Source of the DNA: UBA8389 sp035719105 | GTDB taxonomy: Bacteria; Bacteroidota; Bacteroidia; Bacteroidales; UBA1402 | NCBI GenBank assembly: GCA_035719105.1 | Contig: DASTGN010000008.1 | Span: forward strand, 124,001-188,000 | Length of the DNA: 64,000 bases | Direction of reading: 5' to 3' | Part shown: positions 45,022-54,815 of the stretch, piece after piece | Position numbering within the stretch: position 1 is the first letter of the stretch | Layout of the letters: each line of letters begins with the position of its first letter | The notes under the pieces: model-generated | Told to the model about the DNA's origin: nothing | What the model saw: only the letters and a program-made list of their open reading frames with translations | Database searches by the model: none | Translations under genes and position numbers: made by a program

Positions 45022-46230
45022 TCAACGAAGTTTGTTGATTAGGTAAGAAGGACCTGCCTTTCGCAGAAAAAAGAGGGTGGAAACCAAGACCAGAATCGTT
45101 CCGACTTCGTACGTAATGGGAAAGCCTAACCATCCGGATAAGTTAGCCCCAAAAACCAAACCAATACCGATGCCCAAGTCCCAACTGGTCAAATAGGTCG
45201 AACTGGCTGTGGCGCGTCGGTTGTTGGGAGCCAAATCGACAAACAAGGTGTTGTAGGCGGGGAAAATCATACCGTAACCCACACCCAGGAGGAAAGAAAC
45301 CAAGAAAAAGCAAAAGGAAACCAATTGCAAGTGATGGTCGGTCAAAAAACCAATGAGACCAAATAACCCAAAAGCCAACATGATGACCGTTTGTCCGCTG
45401 ACGATGACATGAACCAATTTTCCACGGTCAATCAGCTTGCCGGCAAAGGTTCGGGAAGCAATCAAACCTAGCGCCATCAACGAAAAAAACAAACCGGTCG
45501 TTCCATGGATGTGAAGCACTTTGGCATACAGAGCAATGTACGAAGTGGTGATGCCATATGGAATGGCCATCAGCAGCAGACTGACACCTGCCAACAAACC
45601 TTTCTTCAGAAAGAAACGGTCAAAAGAAAGGGGTTCAGAAGCTGCTCTCGGCTTGATGGGCGCTTTGATGTTGGCGGCAAAACCGTAGCCGACGATGCCG
45701 CATATCAGGGCCGTGTAAAAAAGCATGTTGTAGGAATGACCAGCGTCCAACAACATCAGTCCAATCATCGGACCTGCGGCCATTGCCAGGTTGTTGGCGA
45801 TGCCAAAATAGCCTAAGCCCTCGCCTCTCCTGGAAGATGGCATGATGTCCACGATCAGGGTATTGCCCGAAGTGGTGACCATTCCGAAAGTCAAACCGTG
45901 CAAAACACGGAGCAATACAAACAAAAGCATCGTTTCCACCATCGGATAAGCAATGAATGCAGCCACAAATAGACCGTATCCAAGTAAGTACACTGTTTTT
46001 CGCTGAAAACGATCGGCCAGAAAACCCGAAAAAGGACGAATGGAAAGGGCAGCCACCACATAACAAGAAAGAATTAAGCCTACCTGCGAACTGGTTGCAT
46101 GAAAAGTCTCCATCAGATAGACCGGAAGCACAGGTAGCAACAGATAAAATCCGAAGAATAAAAGAAAATTCCCAAAGCAAGCAAAAAAGAAACTGGGAGT
46201 TAAAAGCTTTTCCTTTGGCGCACGATCCAT
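45022..46230 (-). CDS. MFS transporter
   Basis: 402 residues with twelve predicted helices. GFLADRFQRKTVYLLGY is the motif-A loop between helices 2 and 3. LRVLHGLTFGMVTT and RRGEGLGYFGIANN fit the YfcJ/AraJ-like exporter branch rather than sugar porters. It probably exports a small molecule; substrate unknown. It lies upstream of rhaB on the same strand, 131 bp away and with a separate rhaB promoter, so operon membership is doubtful. Confidence 0.88.
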   Translation of the reverse strand: MDRAPKEKLLTPSFFFACFGNFLLFFGFYLLLPVLPVYLMETFHATSSQVGLILSCYVVAALSIRPFSGFLADRFQRKTVYLLGYGLFVAAFIAYPMVETMLLFVLLRVLHGLTFGMVTTSGNTLIVDIMPSSRRGEGLGYFGIANNLAMAAGPMIGLMLLDAGHSYNMLFYTALICGIVGYGFAANIKAPIKPRAASEPLSFDRFFLKKGLLAGVSLLLMAIPYGITTSYIALYAKVLHIHGTTGLFFSLMALGLIASRTFAGKLIDRGKLVHVIVSGQTVIMLAFGLFGLIGFLTDHHLQLVSFCFFLVSFLLGVGYGMIFPAYNTLFVDLAPNNRRATASSTYLTSWDLGIGIGLVFGANLSGWLGFPITYEVGTILVLVSTLFFLRKAGPSYLINKLR

Positions 46231-46261
46231 AAATACCTTTCGAATTAATAAAAACAGCCTG

Positions 46262-46269
46262 CAAAGGTA
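46262..46269 (-). promoter_or_regulatory. -7 box of the MFS gene
   Basis: Perfect TACCTTTG on the minus strand, about 30 nt before the ATG at 46230. A TTTG 22 nt further upstream is a possible -33 box with long spacing. Confidence 0.5.
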
Positions 46270-46303
46270 ACAAAAACCCCGTGGAACTATGCAAATTCTT
46301 TCT

Positions 46304-46311
46304 TACCTTCG
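46304..46311 (+). promoter_or_regulatory. -7 box of dnaG
   Basis: TACCTTCG (one mismatch to TAnnTTTG), 36 nt before the dnaG ATG. The identical string occurs before the propeller gene at 25509-25516. Confidence 0.4.
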
Positions 46312-46347
46312 TGGAGTAAATTATACGAACCAAACCTGAATTCCGCA

Positions 46348-48477
46348 ATGATAGACCAATTGACCATAGACCGCATCATGGATGCCGCGCGCATCGAAGA
46401 AGTGGTGGGAGAATTCGTCACATTGCGCAAAAGGGGCATCAATTTCACCGGACTTTGCCCCTTTCACGATGAAAAAACGCCATCGTTCAGTGTTTCACCC
46501 TCCAGGGGCATCTGCAAGTGTTTTAGCTGCGGAAAGGGCGGAAACGTGGTCCATTTTATCATGGAACACGAACAACTCAGCTACTACGATGCCTTAAAAT
46601 GGCTGGCGCGCAAGTACCACATCGAGGTGGTGGAAAAAGAACTTAACCCTGAAGAGCAACAGGTCCGAAACGACCGGGAAAGCATGTTCATCCTGAATGA
46701 GTTCGCCCGGGATTATTACATCCGAACACTGCACGAACACATCGATGGCAAGTCAATCGGGTTGGGATATTTCAAGGAACGTGGTTTTCGCGAGGACATC
46801 GTTCGCAAGTTTCAGTTGGGATACAGCTTAGACCAACGTTCCGAGTTCAGCAAGGAAGCCATTCGAAAAGGGTACAGCAAGGATTTTTTGTTGAAGACCG
46901 GGCTTTCGATCGCCAACGATCAGGGTGAATTGCACGACCGCTATCGGGCAAGAGTGATGTTCCCGGTGCATACCCTTTCTGGAAAGGTGGTTGCTTTTGG
47001 CGGACGCATCCTTAAAAAGGACGAAAAGACAGCCAAATACGTTAATTCGCCTGAATCAGAGATTTACCATAAAAGCAATGAGCTTTATGGTATTTATTTC
47101 GCTAAGCAGGCCATTGCAAAAAACGATCGTTGTTTTTTGGTGGAAGGTTATACGGATGTGATTTCCATGCATCAGGCTGGCATCGAAAACGTGGTTTCAT
47201 CATCGGGTACAGCGTTGACACACGGGCAGATACGGATGATTCACCGATTCACCAAAAACGTCACGGTGTTGTATGACGGTGATGCGGCTGGCATCAAGGC
47301 TTCGCTCAAGGGTATCAATTTGCTGCTGGAAGAAGGGCTGAACATCAAAGTGTTGCTTTTACCGGATGGAGAAGATCCGGATTCGTTTGCCAAGAAACAC
47401 AGTTCAACCGATTTCATTCAATACTTAAAAGACCACGAAACAGATTTCATACGCTTCAAAACCGATATTTTATTAAAGGATGCCGGCAACGACCCCATCA
47501 AGCGAGCTGGCCTGATTCAGGATCTGGTGGAAAGCATTTCGCTCATTGCCGACGACATTACGCGCTCCGTATATATAAAGGAGTGCAGCAGACAACTGGA
47601 TTTCGACGAAAATTTGTTGCATACGGAGGTTAACAAGAAGCGATACAACCAGTTGCAACGGGAACAACAAAAACGCGTTGCTTCGCAGAATGGATTGCCT
47701 TCTGCCGATAGGCGGAATCCGGGAAATGCCTATGGAACGCGCCCCAACAAAACCGTGGTGGTGCCTACGAACGGTGTATCCGTGCAGAGCAACTCCCCCA
47801 TCGACAACGCTGCTCCACCTGCCGATTTTTTCGCACCAGTCCCTTCGGAAGAATATCCCGGCACTCCTGCGCCAGAACCCATACAACGTGTTCAGCCATT
47901 GACGATTACGAAGCCTGAAAATCCTTATGACGAATTCGAACGGAACATTCTCAAACAGGTTTTACGTCACGGCGCCATGAAACTTTGCGAGGATGAAAAC
48001 GAAGATGGTTCCATCCGGGAAGTTTCCGTCACTGAGTTCATTTTGGCTACCCTGGCAGCCGATGAGATTGAAATTCACCATCCACTTCTGAAGCGGATGC
48101 TGGAAGAAGCGCAGATGGAATATCAGAAACCAGGATACAATCCAGAGCGTCATTTCAGAAATCATAGAGACCCAGAGATCAGCTTGTTGGCAGCCGACCT
48201 GAGCAGTGAACCATATGAGTTGAGCAAGTACCACGCACGTTTCCAGAAACTGGAAACCGATGCGGAGAAATTGGACGAGATCATTCCCAGAGTGTTGGAA
48301 GATCTCAAATATGCCATCATCAGCAACGAAACTCAACAACTGGAGGATGCCCTGAAAAGAGCCCAACGGGAGAAAAACGATGCAGAAGTGAACCGGCTTA
48401 CCCACGAACTTTTTCTATTGCAACGCACCAAGCGTGATCTTGGCAAGCGCTTGGGCGAACGCATTGTCGTGCGATAG
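46348..48477 (+). CDS. dnaG: DNA primase
   Basis: 709 residues. The N-terminal CHC2 zinc ribbon has Cys37, His40, Cys58 and Cys61 (CPFHDEKTPSF, CKCFSCGKGG). The catalytic core follows (about 120-250), then the Toprim domain with LVEGYTDVISMHQAG and LYDGDAAGIKA. Residues about 435-530 are a low-complexity, Pro-rich linker before the helicase-binding C-terminal domain. It makes RNA primers for replication. Longer than E. coli DnaG (581) because of the linker, as is usual in Bacteroidota. It is followed 21 bp later by the ABC genes. Confidence 0.97.
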   Translation: MIDQLTIDRIMDAARIEEVVGEFVTLRKRGINFTGLCPFHDEKTPSFSVSPSRGICKCFSCGKGGNVVHFIMEHEQLSYYDALKWLARKYHIEVVEKELNPEEQQVRNDRESMFILNEFARDYYIRTLHEHIDGKSIGLGYFKERGFREDIVRKFQLGYSLDQRSEFSKEAIRKGYSKDFLLKTGLSIANDQGELHDRYRARVMFPVHTLSGKVVAFGGRILKKDEKTAKYVNSPESEIYHKSNELYGIYFAKQAIAKNDRCFLVEGYTDVISMHQAGIENVVSSSGTALTHGQIRMIHRFTKNVTVLYDGDAAGIKASLKGINLLLEEGLNIKVLLLPDGEDPDSFAKKHSSTDFIQYLKDHETDFIRFKTDILLKDAGNDPIKRAGLIQDLVESISLIADDITRSVYIKECSRQLDFDENLLHTEVNKKRYNQLQREQQKRVASQNGLPSADRRNPGNAYGTRPNKTVVVPTNGVSVQSNSPIDNAAPPADFFAPVPSEEYPGTPAPEPIQRVQPLTITKPENPYDEFERNILKQVLRHGAMKLCEDENEDGSIREVSVTEFILATLAADEIEIHHPLLKRMLEEAQMEYQKPGYNPERHFRNHRDPEISLLAADLSSEPYELSKYHARFQKLETDAEKLDEIIPRVLEDLKYAIISNETQQLEDALKRAQREKNDAEVNRLTHELFLLQRTKRDLGKRLGERIVVR

Positions 48478-48498
48478 ACCACTTAACATACCCCATCC

Positions 48499-49404
48499 AT
48501 GTACCCTTTAGAAGCCAAAAACATTTTCAAGTCCTACGCCGGGCATCAAGCACTCAAGGATGTGAGCATCTCGGTGTCCGGTCAACAGATTTATGGTTTG
48601 CTCGGTCCGAACGGAGCAGGCAAAACGACTCTGATCCGCATCATCAATCACATTACTGCGCCTGACAGCGGTGAAGTACTGTGGGAAGGACGCCCGATGC
48701 AGCCGAGCGACATTGCGCACATAGGCTATCTTCCAGAAGAACGCGGTTTGTATAAAAAAATGAAGGTAGGCGAACAGGCTTTGTATCTGGCTCGCTTAAA
48801 AGGGCTTAGCAAACAAGACGCCCAAGTACGGCTCAAATATTGGTTCGACAAATTTGACATTTCTGCTTGGAGCAACCGCAAATTGGAAGAGCTTTCCAAG
48901 GGTATGGCTCAAAAAATACAGTTCATCATCACCGTGTTGCACGAACCAAAATTGTTGATTTTCGATGAACCCTTCAGCGGGTTCGATCCCGTCAATGTTC
49001 AATTGCTCAAAGAGGAAATTCTATATCTGAAAAATCAAGGTGCCACAGTCATTTTCTCTACCCACAACATGTCGTCGGTAGAAGAAATCTGCGATGAAAT
49101 CAGCCTGATCAACAAGTCTGAAGTGGTGCTCCAGGGCAACGTAAACGATATTCGCCGTCAGTACAACAAAGGCATTTATGTCCTGAAAGCAGATGCAACT
49201 GTCGGAGCAATTCCGCAAGGTCGCTTTTTTGAGACGCTTTCTTCCGAAGAAAAAAACGGCAAGCTAAAGTTGCAAATTCAAAAAAAGGCAGACATTTCGA
49301 CCCGGGAACTCTTGACAGAACTTTCGTCACTCTATGAAATTCGGGGATTTGAAGAAGAAATTTCCAGCATGAACGACATTTTCATACAAACCGTACAACC
49401 ATGA
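48499..49404 (+). CDS. ABC transporter ATP-binding protein (NatA-like)
   Basis: 301 residues. Walker A GPNGAGKTT (Lys42), signature LSKGMAQKIQF, Walker B LLIFDEPFSGFDP and an H-loop (STHNMSS) are intact. A C-terminal extension of about 80 residues is typical for NatA-type exporter ATPases. It drives the permease encoded next; the ATGA overlap (49401-49404) couples their translation. Related pairs export sodium or small molecules, but the substrate is unknown. Confidence 0.94.
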   Translation: MYPLEAKNIFKSYAGHQALKDVSISVSGQQIYGLLGPNGAGKTTLIRIINHITAPDSGEVLWEGRPMQPSDIAHIGYLPEERGLYKKMKVGEQALYLARLKGLSKQDAQVRLKYWFDKFDISAWSNRKLEELSKGMAQKIQFIITVLHEPKLLIFDEPFSGFDPVNVQLLKEEILYLKNQGATVIFSTHNMSSVEEICDEISLINKSEVVLQGNVNDIRRQYNKGIYVLKADATVGAIPQGRFFETLSSEEKNGKLKLQIQKKADISTRELLTELSSLYEIRGFEEEISSMNDIFIQTVQP

Positions 49405-50771
49405 GCAAAATAGGATTGATCATTGAGCGGGAATACATGACCCGCGTAAAAAAGAAATCGTTTCTTCTTTTGACGTTTCTGACCCCATTCTTACTGTTGG
49501 CGCTTGTTGCCGTTCCCTTGGCATTGTCATCTGTAAAGAGTTCGGAAGTGAAAGTCATCGCCGTCAGCGATTCAGAAGGTTTGTATCAGAAACGGCTGGA
49601 AAACAGTGACCAATATTCGTTTGTTCCAGCCCAAAAAGACATGGCTGCCGTCCGTAAACAAATCACCCAGGACGGATCCGTATACGCCTACCTGGTCATC
49701 AAAGGGGATTTGAGCAAGGATTCCTCCTCGGTGAACATTTACACGGTCAAACAGGCCGAAATGGAAATGAAGGATTTTATTTCAGGACAACTCAAGGAAC
49801 TGGCTAGAAAAGATAAAATTGCCTCGTATAAAATCGAAGGTTTGGATAAGATCATCGAGGATTCGAACCCCAAGCTCAGTTTGAACACCATCAAATGGGA
49901 CAAAGACGGTGGCGAAAAGGAAAGTTCATCGGAATTGGCCATGATCATCGGCCTCATTGCAACCTTTGTCATCTACATTTTCATCTTCGCCTATGGCGCC
50001 ATGGTGATGAACGGAGTCATCGAAGAAAAGATAAACCGAATCGTGGAGGTCATCGTTTCTTCAGTAAAACCATTTGACCTGATGATGGGCAAAATCATTG
50101 GCATAGCCATGGTTGGTCTGACCCAGGTTTTGCTTTGGGTCCTTTTGATAGGAGGCGCCATTGGGGTAACCACATATGTCCTGAAAGACAAGGTCAGTGA
50201 CGACCAAATGAAGAAAGTCAGCACAGAAATGGTTCAGAGCCAAACAGTTACAAATCCAGGACTACAAGCGGGTCCCATGAAACAACTTTCCGAACAGACT
50301 AGCGAGGTTCCGGATGTGCAGAAAATATTGCAAATGATTTCCAACATGAATCTCGGTGAAATCGTCTTTTGGTTCGTATTGTATTTTTTGGGTGGCTATC
50401 TGTTGTATGCTTCGCTATTTGCAGCATTCGGCAGTGCCATCGACAATCAGGAAGACTCGCAGCAGTTCGTGTTGCCGCTCACCATTCCCGTATTGTTTGC
50501 CTTGTATGCAGGCATGTACAGCGCCCAAAATCCCGATGGCCCACTAGCTTTCTGGTGTTCCTTGTTTCCGTTGACCTCGCCCATTGTGATGATGGTTCGC
50601 ATTCCATTTGGTGTTCCACTTTGGCAATTGTTGGTTTCTTACGGCTTACTGGTCATTACCTTCCTGTTGGTCGTTAAAATGGCGGCAAAAATCTATCGGA
50701 CTGGTATTCTGATGTATGGCAAGAAAGTCACGTACAAGGAATTGCTCAAGTGGCTGCGGTATAAGAATTGA
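49401..50771 (+). CDS. ABC-2 type permease (NatB-like)
   Basis: 456 residues. A first helix (about 20-42), a large extracytoplasmic domain (about 45-170), then five or six helices (about 180-440). The motif EEKINRIVEVIVSSVKPFDLMMGKIIGI after the second helix is characteristic of NatB-like permeases; only its core is quoted here as family evidence. It pairs with the ATPase just upstream through a 4-bp overlap. Confidence 0.9.
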   Translation: MSKIGLIIEREYMTRVKKKSFLLLTFLTPFLLLALVAVPLALSSVKSSEVKVIAVSDSEGLYQKRLENSDQYSFVPAQKDMAAVRKQITQDGSVYAYLVIKGDLSKDSSSVNIYTVKQAEMEMKDFISGQLKELARKDKIASYKIEGLDKIIEDSNPKLSLNTIKWDKDGGEKESSSELAMIIGLIATFVIYIFIFAYGAMVMNGVIEEKINRIVEVIVSSVKPFDLMMGKIIGIAMVGLTQVLLWVLLIGGAIGVTTYVLKDKVSDDQMKKVSTEMVQSQTVTNPGLQAGPMKQLSEQTSEVPDVQKILQMISNMNLGEIVFWFVLYFLGGYLLYASLFAAFGSAIDNQEDSQQFVLPLTIPVLFALYAGMYSAQNPDGPLAFWCSLFPLTSPIVMMVRIPFGVPLWQLLVSYGLLVITFLLVVKMAAKIYRTGILMYGKKVTYKELLKWLRYKN

Positions 50772-50782
50772 AAAAAACCGAG

Positions 50783-50790
50783 TATATTTG
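50783..50790 (+). promoter_or_regulatory. -7 box immediately before rsfS (possible leaderless start)
   Basis: Perfect TATATTTG ending 5 bp before the rsfS ATG at 50796. With the usual distance from -7 box to start site, the transcript would start at or next to the ATG. Confidence 0.5.
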
Positions 50791-50795
50791 CACCT

Positions 50796-51152
50796 ATGAA
50801 AGAAAAGAATGTATTGGTCCAAAAAATTGTTGAAGGTATTCAAGAGCGTAAGGGTAAAAAAATCACGGTGGTCAATCTGACAAAATTGGATGCACCAGCC
50901 CGTTACTTTGTTCTTTGCCAGGGAACTTCCAACACTCAGATACTTGCCATAACCGAATCGGTTAAAGTTTATGTTCGCGAACAAATCGGCGAAAGCCCCT
51001 TTGCAACGGACGGTTTAAACAATGCCTTGTGGGTTGCCATGGATTATGGCGACGTCATGGTTCACATTTTCGAACCAGAAACCAGGCAGTTCTACAATCT
51101 CGAACATTTATGGTCGGATGCCAAATTGACAGACGTTCCGGATATGGAATGA
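50796..51152 (+). CDS. rsfS: Ribosome silencing factor
   Basis: 118 residues of the RsfS/Iojap family. The motifs DAPARYFVLCQGTSNTQ, WVAMDYGDVMVHIF and FYNLEHLWSDA are the family signature. It binds ribosomal protein uL14 on the 50S subunit and blocks joining with the 30S in stationary phase or starvation. It starts a likely transcript continuing into ftsH and cdsA. Confidence 0.96.
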   Translation: MKEKNVLVQKIVEGIQERKGKKITVVNLTKLDAPARYFVLCQGTSNTQILAITESVKVYVREQIGESPFATDGLNNALWVAMDYGDVMVHIFEPETRQFYNLEHLWSDAKLTDVPDME

Positions 51153-51194
51153 TTTATGCATTAAAAATCGCAACCGGACTGTTTCCGGTATCTA

Positions 51195-53300
51195 ATGAAT
51201 TTAAGGATGGAAAAGAATCCTCTCAAAAAAGACAATAAATCTCCCCAATTCAAATTCAATCCGTATTGGATTTACGGCATTATCTTACTGGGTATCTTAG
51301 GGCTTGCCTTTTACGACAAAGGTGGCGAAGAAACCAAGGAAATCCGCATGGATCAACTGGAAGCCTATATTCAAAAGGGCTGGGTCGAAAAGATAGATGT
51401 GCTGAAAGACAAAGAAATAGCTGAAGCATACATCGCTGATTCCTCCTTGAAAAAGGTTTTCGGTGAGAAGTCGACTATCAAAAAGGGAAAAGTATTCACC
51501 AACATTCCCTCCAACGACAAATTCGATGATTTTGCCAACATGGTGAATCATAAATACGGTTTCAGAAACATCAATTATGTAGCCAGTGAAGGTAAAAGCA
51601 TCTTTTACTCCATACTGTTTAACGTCGTTCCATTCGTTCTGCTCATCGGTCTTTGGTTTTTCCTGATGCGAAGAATGTCCGGTGGTGCCGGAGGTGGCGG
51701 AGGTGGTGCCGGAGGCGTTTTCAGCGTTGGCAAATCCAAGGCTCAAATATTTGACAAAGGTGCAGCCAATCGCATAACTTTCAAGGATGTTGCTGGTTTG
51801 TCCGAAGCTAAGACCGAAGTAGAGGAAATCGTTTCCTTTTTGAGAAGCCCATCCAAATACACTGAACTGGGGGGCAAAATTCCCAAGGGCGCCTTATTAG
51901 TAGGCCCTCCGGGAACAGGTAAAACCCTTTTGGCCAAGGCAGTAGCTGGCGAGGCAGACGTTCCCTTCTTCTCTCTTTCCGGATCGGACTTTGTAGAAAT
52001 GTTTGTCGGTGTGGGTGCATCGCGTGTTCGTGACCTTTTCCGACAAGCTAAGGAAAAAGCACCTTGTATCGTTTTCATTGATGAAATCGATGCCGTTGGT
52101 CGTGCACGTGGCAAAAATCCAAACATGGGTGCCAACGACGAGCGAGAAAATACACTCAATCAATTATTGACAGAAATGGACGGATTCGGTTCCAACAGCG
52201 GCGTGATTATCTTAGCCGCCACCAACCGTGCTGACATTCTGGACAAAGCCTTGCTCCGGGCCGGACGATTTGACCGACAGATCAATGTGGATTTACCAGA
52301 CATTACAGAACGCCATGCCATCTTCAACGTGCATTTGCGTCCCATCAAATACGACGAAACCGTCGATCCCGAATTTATGGCCAGACAGACTCCTGGTTTC
52401 TCGGGCGCCGACATCGCCAACGTTTGCAACGAAGCAGCCTTGATTGCTGCCCGCAAAGGCAAGAGCATGGTGCAGAAACAAGATTTTTTGGATGCCGTGG
52501 ACCGCATCATCGGTGGATTGGAAAAGAAAAACAAAATCACGACCGTCGCCGAACGTCGTTCCATCGCTGTTCACGAAGCCGGACACGCTACGCTTAGCTG
52601 GTTGCTGGAACATGCCCACCCGCTCATCAAAGTGACCATCGTGCCTCGTGGAAAAGCGTTGGGCGCTGCCTGGTACCTGCCCGAAGAACGCCAGTTGACG
52701 ACTAAGGAACAAATGTTGGACGAAATGTGCGCCACCTTGGGTGGACGTGCGGCCGAAGAAGTATTCTTGGGCAACGTTTCGACGGGTGCGCTCAACGATC
52801 TTGAACGAGTGACCAAACAAGCTTATGCCATTATTGTCTACTATGGTATGAGTGGAAGTTTGAACAACATCAGTTATTTCGATTCATCGGGTGCCAACGA
52901 ATACGCATTCTCCAAACCCTATAGTGAAAAAACGGCGGAAGCCATTGACCAAGAAGTTAAATTGATGGTCAACGAACAATATGAACGTGCAAAACGCATT
53001 TTGACCGAATATGGCAAAGGACACAATGCATTGGCCGATATGTTGGTAGAACGGGAAGTTATCTTTGCCGATGACCTGGTTCACGTTTTCGGTCCTCGTC
53101 CATGGACTTCTCGTACCGACGAAATCATCGAAGCACAAAAGAAAGTTGATGCCGCAGCGTTGGTTCAACCTGGTGTTCCAGAACTTGTTGCTGTACAGGA
53201 TGAGGAATCTGCTCCAGCAGAATTGGCCGAACCAGCCGCCGCTGAAAAAGAGTCTGCTCCAATAGAGCCAGAAACTACTGATAATCAAACTAAATCTTGA
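51195..53300 (+). CDS. ftsH: ATP-dependent zinc metalloprotease FtsH
   Basis: 701 residues. Two membrane helices (about 18-36 and 135-155) flank a periplasmic domain. A Gly-rich linker follows (about 160-175). The AAA+ module has Walker A GPPGTGKT (Lys243), Walker B VFIDEID and the second region of homology (AATNRADILDKALLRAGRFD). The M41 protease site is HEAGH at 460-464. It degrades damaged membrane and short-lived soluble proteins. An acidic Ala/Glu-rich tail (about 670-701) is not part of the enzyme core. An alternative ATG lies at 51207. Confidence 0.97.
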   Translation: MNLRMEKNPLKKDNKSPQFKFNPYWIYGIILLGILGLAFYDKGGEETKEIRMDQLEAYIQKGWVEKIDVLKDKEIAEAYIADSSLKKVFGEKSTIKKGKVFTNIPSNDKFDDFANMVNHKYGFRNINYVASEGKSIFYSILFNVVPFVLLIGLWFFLMRRMSGGAGGGGGGAGGVFSVGKSKAQIFDKGAANRITFKDVAGLSEAKTEVEEIVSFLRSPSKYTELGGKIPKGALLVGPPGTGKTLLAKAVAGEADVPFFSLSGSDFVEMFVGVGASRVRDLFRQAKEKAPCIVFIDEIDAVGRARGKNPNMGANDERENTLNQLLTEMDGFGSNSGVIILAATNRADILDKALLRAGRFDRQINVDLPDITERHAIFNVHLRPIKYDETVDPEFMARQTPGFSGADIANVCNEAALIAARKGKSMVQKQDFLDAVDRIIGGLEKKNKITTVAERRSIAVHEAGHATLSWLLEHAHPLIKVTIVPRGKALGAAWYLPEERQLTTKEQMLDEMCATLGGRAAEEVFLGNVSTGALNDLERVTKQAYAIIVYYGMSGSLNNISYFDSSGANEYAFSKPYSEKTAEAIDQEVKLMVNEQYERAKRILTEYGKGHNALADMLVEREVIFADDLVHVFGPRPWTSRTDEIIEAQKKVDAAALVQPGVPELVAVQDEESAPAELAEPAAAEKESAPIEPETTDNQTKS

Positions 53301-53319
53301 TCTGACCCTACGTCTGAAC

Positions 53320-54150
53320 ATGAAGAATATTGTTACAAGAGGTATTTCAGGGAGTATCTACGTGTTGATCATCTCTGCAGCCATCCTAATCAGCCCCTAC
53401 ACCTATCTGTTGTTCTTTGCGGCAGTAACAGGGGCTTGTTTGTGGGAGTTTTACGGATTGCTCGAAAAAAAGGGCGAAGCAGTCATTGACAAACCCATGG
53501 CCACCTTCGGCGGAGTGTATCTTTTCGTTTCGGGTTTCCTATGGTTCTCCGAGGATCTTCCCCTCAAGTACATTGTCCTTTGGTTCATCATCATGTTGTA
53601 CCTATTTATACGGGAACTATATACCAAGGACGACAGAGCAGTAAGAACGATCTCATACACCTTTTTTGCTCAGATTTACATCGCATTACCCTTCATGTTC
53701 CTTTCCAGACTCGGATTTCCAAGAGACACCACCGGATTGGTCAGTTACGATCCAACACTGATCATGGCTTTCTTCTTCTTGATTTGGGCTTCAGATACCG
53801 GTGCCTATTTGGTTGGTTCTGCTTTTGGAAAGCACCGATTGTTCGAACGCATATCACCAAAGAAATCGTGGGAAGGCTTTTTTGGTGGTTTGTTTCTTGC
53901 CCTCGGCTTTGCCATCGCCATTTTCTATATCTTCCCGACAGAACTCAATATGTTGCAGTGGATTGGTTTTGCATTGACTACGGTCATATTCGGAACCTTT
54001 GGGGATTTGGTGGAATCCATGATTAAACGGTCGTTGGCCATCAAAGATTCTGGCAACATCATACCCGGCCACGGAGGCATGTTGGACCGTTTTGACAGCA
54101 GCATTCTTGCAGCCCCTGCCATTGTCATTTATTATTTATTCATGTTTTAA
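53320..54150 (+). CDS. cdsA: Phosphatidate cytidylyltransferase
   Basis: 276 residues with about eight predicted helices. The C-terminal family signature covers SDTGAYLVGSAFGKHRLF, ISPKKSWEG and the final GDLVESMIKR and GHGGMLDRFDS. It makes CDP-diacylglycerol from phosphatidate and CTP, the branch point of phospholipid synthesis. It follows ftsH by 19 bp, probably in one operon. Confidence 0.96.
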   Translation: MKNIVTRGISGSIYVLIISAAILISPYTYLLFFAAVTGACLWEFYGLLEKKGEAVIDKPMATFGGVYLFVSGFLWFSEDLPLKYIVLWFIIMLYLFIRELYTKDDRAVRTISYTFFAQIYIALPFMFLSRLGFPRDTTGLVSYDPTLIMAFFFLIWASDTGAYLVGSAFGKHRLFERISPKKSWEGFFGGLFLALGFAIAIFYIFPTELNMLQWIGFALTTVIFGTFGDLVESMIKRSLAIKDSGNIIPGHGGMLDRFDSSILAAPAIVIYYLFMF

Positions 54151-54178
54151 TGCCATCTGAGAATCATACATTCCAATA

Positions 54179-54730
54179 ATGGGAAAGACCGATGATACAT
54201 TACTGGTAGAAATGCTCCGCGACGAAAGTCAGCGGCATAAAGCCTTTAATGTATTGGTGAAGGACTATTCCGAAAGTCTGTATTGGCAAATCAGAAAGAT
54301 GGTGCTCTCCCACGATGATGCCAACGATGTATTGCAGAACACGTTTCTGAAATGTTGGTCCAATTTGGATCAGTTCCGCGGAGATTCAAAAATTTCTACT
54401 TGGTTGTATCGAATTGCCATTAATGAAACTTATACGTTTCTTAATAAGGAGCGGCAGAAAAATCAGACTGGCATCACGGACCTCGAAGATACGATGGTTC
54501 AAAACCTGCAAGGGGATGCCTATTTTGATGGTGATGAAGCAGCACTAAAACTGCAAAAGGCCGTCTTGTCCTTACCCGACAAACAAAGATTGGTGTTCAA
54601 CATGAAGTATTACAACGAAATGAAATACGAGGAGATTTCTGAAATTTTAGGAACTTCCGTTGGTGCATTGAAAGCATCGTATCACTACGCCGTTCAGAAA
54701 ATTGAAGCTTTTATGTCCCTGGAACTATAA
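54179..54730 (+). CDS. ECF-type RNA polymerase sigma factor
   Basis: 183 residues. Region 2 covers about 22-95 (HDDANDVLQNTFLKCW, then STWLYRIAINE). Region 4 covers about 125-180 (LPDKQRLVFNMKYYNEMKYE and the HTH with ISEILGTSVGALKASYHYA). It directs transcription of an extracytoplasmic stress regulon. The two following genes encode a single-helix membrane protein and a small exported protein, and they are probably its partners. It is 28 bp past cdsA. Confidence 0.95.
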   Translation: MGKTDDTLLVEMLRDESQRHKAFNVLVKDYSESLYWQIRKMVLSHDDANDVLQNTFLKCWSNLDQFRGDSKISTWLYRIAINETYTFLNKERQKNQTGITDLEDTMVQNLQGDAYFDGDEAALKLQKAVLSLPDKQRLVFNMKYYNEMKYEEISEILGTSVGALKASYHYAVQKIEAFMSLEL

Positions 54731-54815
54731 AAAATTAAACCTTACCGAATTAGTATCGTCTAACGAACATAAAAGAATAACCGCTTATACAGGGTGAACT
54801 TTTGGAGGATCGAAT

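Noticed and set aside
45022..46230. MFS gene as part of the rhamnose operon.
   Set aside because: A well-formed promoter sits between it and rhaB, and its motifs fit exporters, so a rhamnose role is not supported.
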